Source: Gammaproteobacteria bacterium
Lineage (GTDB): Bacteria > Pseudomonadota > Gammaproteobacteria > Granulosicoccales > Granulosicoccaceae
Direction of reading: 5' to 3'
NCBI GenBank assembly: GCA_019634245.1
Contig: JAHQVR010000133.1
Span: 1-6,816, forward strand
Length of the DNA: 6,816 bases
The notes under the pieces are model-generated. The model searched no databases. It worked only from the letters and a program-made list of their open reading frames with translations, and was not told where the DNA came from. Positions within the stretch are counted from its first letter, which is position 1. Every line of letters begins with the position of its first letter. Below, one piece after another: positions 6,527 through 6,816 of this stretch. The position numbers and the translations under genes are program-made.

Positions 6527-6816
6527 GGGGCATACCTAGTGAAAACCTTATTTTTGAATCTACCAGTGAAATAAGGAAGCACTAAGGAAGCACAAAGGAA
6601 GCATGCGCTTGAGATTAGCTAGGTACCACTAATTTGTGCGCCTAATTGATGCGGTAAGAATGGGCCCTCCTTTCAGTACAGCAAAATAAGAGGCATTTTT
6701 ATCTCTTGAGAGTGCACCATCGATTGTGTTCACTACAGGGCCTGAAACAAATGCCTATACACTCGACTCACTATCGGAGTCTCGCCGCAGTGGTTCAATT
6801 CTAGTTGCAACTTACC
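6527..6816. other. Non-coding region upstream of the YHYH gene
   Basis: No reading frame here has coding support on either strand. It should contain the YHYH promoter, but I find no convincing -35/-10 pair. It holds an 11-bp direct repeat triplet, a single TAATTTGTG (6630-6638) identical to the left arm of the 3302-3328 inverted repeat, a TACCAC/GCGGTA dyad with one mismatch (6624-6629 and 6651-6656), and a small GACTC-N7-GAGTC dyad (6765-6781). A short AAGAG/CTCTT stem (around 6689-6708) followed by ATTTT on the minus strand is a very weak terminator-like element for any minus-strand gene entering from the right. Confidence 0.6.
6573..6605. repeat. Three tandem copies of an 11-bp motif (AAGGAAGCAYN)
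   Basis: AAGGAAGCACT (6573-6583), AAGGAAGCACA (6584-6594) and AAGGAAGCATG (6595-6605) sit head to tail. The first nine bases (AAGGAAGCA) are identical in all three. They lie 47-79 bp upstream of the YHYH start codon, where promoter or regulator sites would be expected. The 11-bp period is about one helical turn, so the copies would face the same side of the DNA. On the gene's strand the unit reads TGCTTCCTT. Confidence 0.85.

Noticed and set aside
6603..6632. Nine-codon frame starting ATG after AAGGAAGC on the plus strand
   Set aside because: It is very short, and the apparent ribosome site is just one unit of the 11-bp repeat.
6792..6801. GGTTCAATTC resembling a tRNA T-arm near the right end
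   Set aside because: The flanking bases do not form a 5-bp T-stem, and there is no acceptor pairing or CCA end around it.

Overview
The window looks like part of a chromosome from a free-living, probably aquatic, gammaproteobacterium. This is an inference from the gene families (an ammonium-transporter/c-di-GMP fusion, molybdenum-cofactor maturation genes, a secreted YHYH protein) and from roughly balanced base composition. No rRNA or other taxonomic marker is present, so the assignment is tentative. I see no phage, insertion sequence, CRISPR or tRNA.

Layout from left to right. Positions 1-95 are a perfect 8-bp tandem repeat that runs off the window edge. It lies 13 bp past the stop codon of a long minus-strand gene (109-3165), which encodes a four-part protein: an 11-helix Amt ammonium channel, a coiled linker plus PAS domain, a GGDEF diguanylate cyclase and an EAL phosphodiesterase. 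A 354-bp divergent intergenic region (3166-3519) follows. It holds a 46-nt hairpin ending 5 nt before the Amt-fusion start codon, a 27-bp inverted repeat that looks like an operator, and a weak plus-strand promoter candidate. A tight plus-strand pair follows: a MocA-like cytidylyltransferase (3520-4260) and an XdhC/CoxI-family protein (4273-5277), 12 bp apart. A short convergent spacer with an imperfect palindrome separates them from a minus-strand gene for a cysteine-rich exported YHYH-domain protein (5339-6526). The last 290 bp hold three direct copies of an 11-mer upstream of the YHYH gene and no gene I can support.

How the parts may work together. The Amt fusion is built to couple extracellular ammonium to c-di-GMP turnover. 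Its conducting residues, both catalytic sites and the GGDEF inhibitory site all look intact. The mocA-xdhC pair would supply cytosine-dinucleotide molybdenum cofactor and load it into a xanthine-dehydrogenase/aldehyde-oxidase-type enzyme, but no such enzyme is encoded here. A nitrogen-metabolism link between the two divergent units (for example purine breakdown releasing ammonium) is possible but speculative. The most interesting signals beyond the genes are the leader hairpin, whose G-U pairs work only on the mRNA strand, and the GG-every-4-nt repeat that would lie in the 3' region of the same transcript.
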